Of a stretch of DNA of 64,000 bases, positions 61,191 through 64,000 are shown piece by piece. The stretch comes from Cricetomys ansorgei (taxonomy: Eukaryota > Chordata > Mammalia > Rodentia > Nesomyidae), in the NCBI GenBank assembly GCA_026225945.1, contig JAMJFZ010000705.1:556001-620000 (forward strand), in the 5' to 3' direction. The notes below the pieces were generated by a model. The model made no database searches. It worked only from the letters and a program-made list of their open reading frames with translations, and was not told the origin of the DNA. Numbering within the stretch: position 1 is the first letter of the stretch; every line of letters begins with the position of its first letter. Position numbers and translations under genes: made by a program.

Positions 61191-62267
61191 GAAATTGGTA
61201 CTAGTTTATGGGGTGTTGCTGTGACAGACCTGACTGTGTGTTTTGGGGTGGGGGGATTGTGGTGGCATCTGAACTCTGGGCTGGCAAAGCCATTATGTGC
61301 TCAGAGCCTGATAGACTGTTCTTTGTGAGTGTAGAAGATAAGAATACTGAAGAGAAATGCAAACGATGGAGGCCTGGCTTGTGAGATTTCAGCAGGACTA
61401 ATTCTTTGGGGACCATTTATGTGATATTTTGGGTTAAGAATCACTAAACTGAAACCTTTACTTTGCTGGGATAATTGATGCTTTTAGTTGGAGCTAAGAA
61501 GTTAGTGAGGATTAAGAAGAGACCAGCATCATTGAGATGAAATCTTCTGGGAATATTTTCTCAGGGCCAGCACACAGAAGCTATAGTTTAAAGCAGATGA
61601 AGGCTGTACCTCATGTTGGCAGTTAAACATGGTGATGTGTAAGATTTTCTCAGGTGGTATTGGTTTTGAAGGCATGAGGGAGTCACGGAAAAGGCTGAAA
61701 CTTGACACTCGTGAGAAGACAGGAGAAGCCATCGGTGAAGGTGCAGTCCTAGTTGTAGTAGAAGCCCCAGGATTGAAGGGGTCATGGAGAGAATTTGAAG
61801 TTTGATGTAGTGTAGTAGGGTCCCTGAAGACAACCCAGTTAGTTATATCAAAGACCCCAGCATTTTAGAGATGCCAGTACCATGGATGACTACCAAGGAT
61901 AGAGACAGCTGGTGAGTGGATCAGGCCTGACCCTAGGAGATAAGCTGAAGAGCTGGAAATGTGGCACATACCCTTTGAGGAGCCCAGAAGATTGTGAGTG
62001 GGACTCAGATGTCTAGAACTGAACTCTTTGTAAGTTAAATTTTGGTTTTGCTTTGATTTGATCATGACTATGTCCCGATTCTTCCCTCTTGGGGTAAGAA
62101 AGTATGTAACCTACTTCTTTATTTTATAGGAGCCCACAGTTAAGAGACTTTGGAATTTTAGATAGATGTTGGAATTTTCTAGAGATTTTTGAAGTATTTT
62201 AAAGAGACTTTGAAAGAGACTTTAGATGTTTTAATGAACCTGGATTGTTCATGTGTTTGACTTTTTT

Positions 62268-62453
62268 GTTTGTTTGGTTTGTTGTTGTTGTTGTTGTTGT
62301 TGTTGTTTGAGTCAGGATTTCCCTGTGTGTAGTTCTGGCTATCCTAGAACTCACTCTGTAGATCAGCCATCCTGGCCTTGAACTCATAGAGATCCAACTG
62401 CCTCTGCCTCAGGAGTGCTAGGATTAAAGGTATGTTCCACCACTGCCTGGTAA
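62268..62453 (-). mobile_element. B1 SINE inserted in ORR1 internal region
   Basis: Antisense, with a (TTG)n tail at 62280-62307, gagtcaggatttccctgtgtg, agaactcactctgtagatca. Flanks atgtgtttgactttttt (62251-62267) and atgtgtttaactttttt (62454-62470), one mismatch. Confidence 0.95.
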
Positions 62454-62502
62454 ATGTGTTTAACTTTTTTAAAACTGTGGGACTTTTAAAAGTTGGAATG
62501 TT

Positions 62503-62693
62503 GGGGGATGGAGAGATGACTCAGTGGTTAAGAGCCCTGACTGCTCTTCCAGAGGACCCGGGTTCAGTTACCAGCACCCACATTGGTAGTTCAACAACTG
62601 TCTGTATCTCTAGTCCCAGAGGATCTGACACCTTTGCATAGACATGCATGCAGGCAGAACACTAATGCTCCTGAAATAAAAATAAATAGATTT
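62503..62693 (+). mobile_element. B3 SINE inserted in ORR1 internal region
   Basis: gggggatggagagatgactca, agaggacccgggttcagttac, gcatgcaggcagaacacta. Perfect 19-bp duplication ttttaaaagttggaatgtt at 62484-62502 and 62694-62712, the longest in the window. Confidence 0.97.
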
Positions 62694-62808
62694 TTTTAAA
62701 AGTTGGAATGTTTCTATTGTGATGTTGATACTAATATAAGATCACAAGAAAGGTATGGTTCTAGTTGAATATTGATGTGTTTGTGTGTCAGGTTGACAAA
62801 TGGTCAAT

Positions 62809-63130
62809 TGTACTGGCTAGTTTTATATAGACAACACAAGCTAGAGTCATCTTGGAAGAGAGAATGTCACTTGAGAAAATGCCCTCACCATATTGGCCTA
62901 TAGGCAAGTCTTTAGGGCACTTTTCTTAATTAATGGTTGATGTGGGAGGGTCCAGCCCATTATGGGTGGTATCACCCCTGGCCAGGTGGTCATGGTGTGT
63001 GTATAAAAAGCAAGCTGAGCAGAGGAACAAGCCATAAGAAGCAAGCCAGTAAGGAGCATTCCTTTGTGGTCTCTGCTTCAGTTCCTGCCTCAAGTTTCTG
63101 CTTGTCTTCTTACATAATGGACTGTCATGT
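62809..63130 (+). mobile_element. ORR1 right LTR, 3' truncated
   Basis: tgtactggctagttttatata, agagtcatcttggaagagag, taatggttgatgtgggaggg, TATAAA at 63002-63007, ataatggactgtcatg. The poly-A region and LTR end are missing; a B3 follows. Confidence 0.9.
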
Positions 63131-63139
63131 GCTGAAGAG

Positions 63140-63365
63140 ATTGTCCAATGGTAAAAAACTTGTTACTTTTACTGAGAAGCCTAATTCCGTTCCCAGCACC
63201 CAATGGTGGCTCACAACCATGTGTAACTCTAGATCCTGAGATCTAGAGGATCCAATACCTTTTTCTGACTTTCTGGACACCACACAAACATGATATGCTT
63301 CTATAGAAACATGCAGGCAAAACATTCATGCAGGTAAAATATAACAAATTGCACTGTAAAATCAT
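63140..63365 (+). mobile_element. B3 SINE
   Basis: Degenerate head, then cgttcccagcacccaatggtg, gctcacaaccatgtgtaact, aacatgcaggcaaaacattca. Confidence 0.87.
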
Positions 63366-63487
63366 AAAAATAAGTATTTTTAAGAAATAAAAAATAAAGG
63401 GAATTCATATTCACAAAGGTAACATCAGATTATGACCCTGATAAACTTAATCTGCTAAATATATTTCTATTAAAATCCTGTTAAAGT

Positions 63488-63602
63488 TGTGTTTTATGAT
63501 GTATATACTTGTAATTCCAACACTCAAGAAGCTTAGTCAGGAGAATTGTGAGTTCAAAACCAGTTGACTATATAGACAGAACCGGTCTCAGAAAAAAAAA
63601 AA
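63488..63602 (+). mobile_element. B1-related SINE, old
   Basis: cttgtaattccaacactcaag, aaaaccagttgactatatag, accggtctcagaaaaa. Confidence 0.8.
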
Positions 63603-64000
63603 ATCCTGTACTACCAAAACTGGAGACAAGATAATTGCTAAAAGGGAATTTAATCTTGCTTGTCACGCTTTAACATTTTTATAAGGAGAACATTTTCACA
63701 TACATATTATCTATGTAATTAAAAATAAACTATGGGGAAAAAAAACAGAAAAAGGGTAACGAAACAAAATATTCTTCTTCCCATGTTCCTTAGAGATAAT
63801 CACCTTTCATTCTTCTTTTATTAATAGATCACAATTTCAGATGGCCAAATTATTAGGCAGATAAATTAGGATTTCTTTGTATTTCAATATTTCATTCTCT
63901 TTTTCTGGCTTTGATGGAAACTTGAAAAACATACTCGCTTCATTATAAGTCTTCACTGTCTCTTAGGTGTACTGTGTATGTGCTTTCAGATAGCTACTTT
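63603..64000. other. No recognised feature
   Basis: AT-rich single-copy sequence to the window edge. Confidence 0.45.

Larger units (their letters stand above)
61191..62808 (+). mobile_element. ORR1/MaLR internal region (non-coding)
   Basis: Starts straight after the left LTR with a primer-binding-site-like ttggtactagtttatgggg (61195-61213; MaLR internal regions usually begin ttggtaccaggagtgggg). Continues aatgcaaacgatggaggcctg, accccagcattttagagatgc, then cccacagttaagagactttgg. No gag/pol frame remains, as expected for MaLRs, which depend on helper ERVL enzymes. Two SINEs are inserted. Length without them is about 1.2 kb. Confidence 0.87.

Overview
This window is non-coding mammalian nuclear DNA from a muroid rodent. 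It is built almost wholly from nested transposable elements. The evidence for a rodent is the dense mix of 7SL-derived B1, tRNA-derived B2/B3, ID and composite B4 SINEs, ERVL-MaLR LTRs of the ORR1 and MT types, an URR1 hAT fossil and L1 3' ends of the rodent Lx type. The younger B1 copies carry the variant 'agagttacaacagagaaa', which I associate with cricetids (hamster, vole or deer-mouse type) rather than with house mouse; this is inference from memory. I see no exon, promoter or reading frame that I would call a host gene, and no tRNA, rRNA or CRISPR. The open frames present are short and fall in repeats, microsatellites or purine-rich strands.

Layout. 1-1.2 kb: decayed class I (gammaretrovirus-like) ERV pol on the minus strand, cut by the window edge, beside an LTR-like element (1261-1550) that has a sister copy at 58752-59085. 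1.8-5.5 kb: B1/B3 copies, an Lx 3' end and an ancient MLT-type LTR split by a SINE. 5.5-11.7 kb: SINEs, a MER5A split by a B1, MIR and L2 remnants. 11.7-22.2 kb: old L1M pieces, a Tigger/MER2 fossil, a duplicated B1-ID unit, a large GAAA/GAAG tract and two L1 copies facing opposite ways. 22.3-32.6 kb: an L1M interrupted by a solo ORR1 LTR and SINEs, URR1, CA and GA repeats, and an MLT LTR split by a B1. 32.6-38.9 kb: the most intricate part, a minus-strand Lx-type L1 holding an MT LTR that itself holds an ERV2 solo LTR, both with perfect target-site duplications, followed by an old AT-rich repeat with internal tandem units. 39-50 kb: L2 and MIR remnants, purine microsatellites, an L1MA 3' end, a minus-strand ORR1 LTR. 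50-60 kb: more unique DNA and a second nested L1M cluster. 60.7-63.4 kb: an ORR1 composite element (LTR, internal region, LTR) carrying two SINE insertions with clear duplications.

There are no cooperating genes. What the sequence records is an order of insertion: mammal-wide elements (L2, MIR, MER5A, MER2, MLT, L1M) lie at the bottom, rodent elements (Lx, ORR1, MT, URR1, ERV2) land in them, and B1/B2/B3/ID/B4 SINEs land last. It could be intergenic DNA or the inside of a large intron; the sequence alone does not decide. I recognised repeat families from remembered consensus sequences, so subfamily names are approximate and boundaries are typically good to about 10-30 bases, except where target-site duplications fix them.
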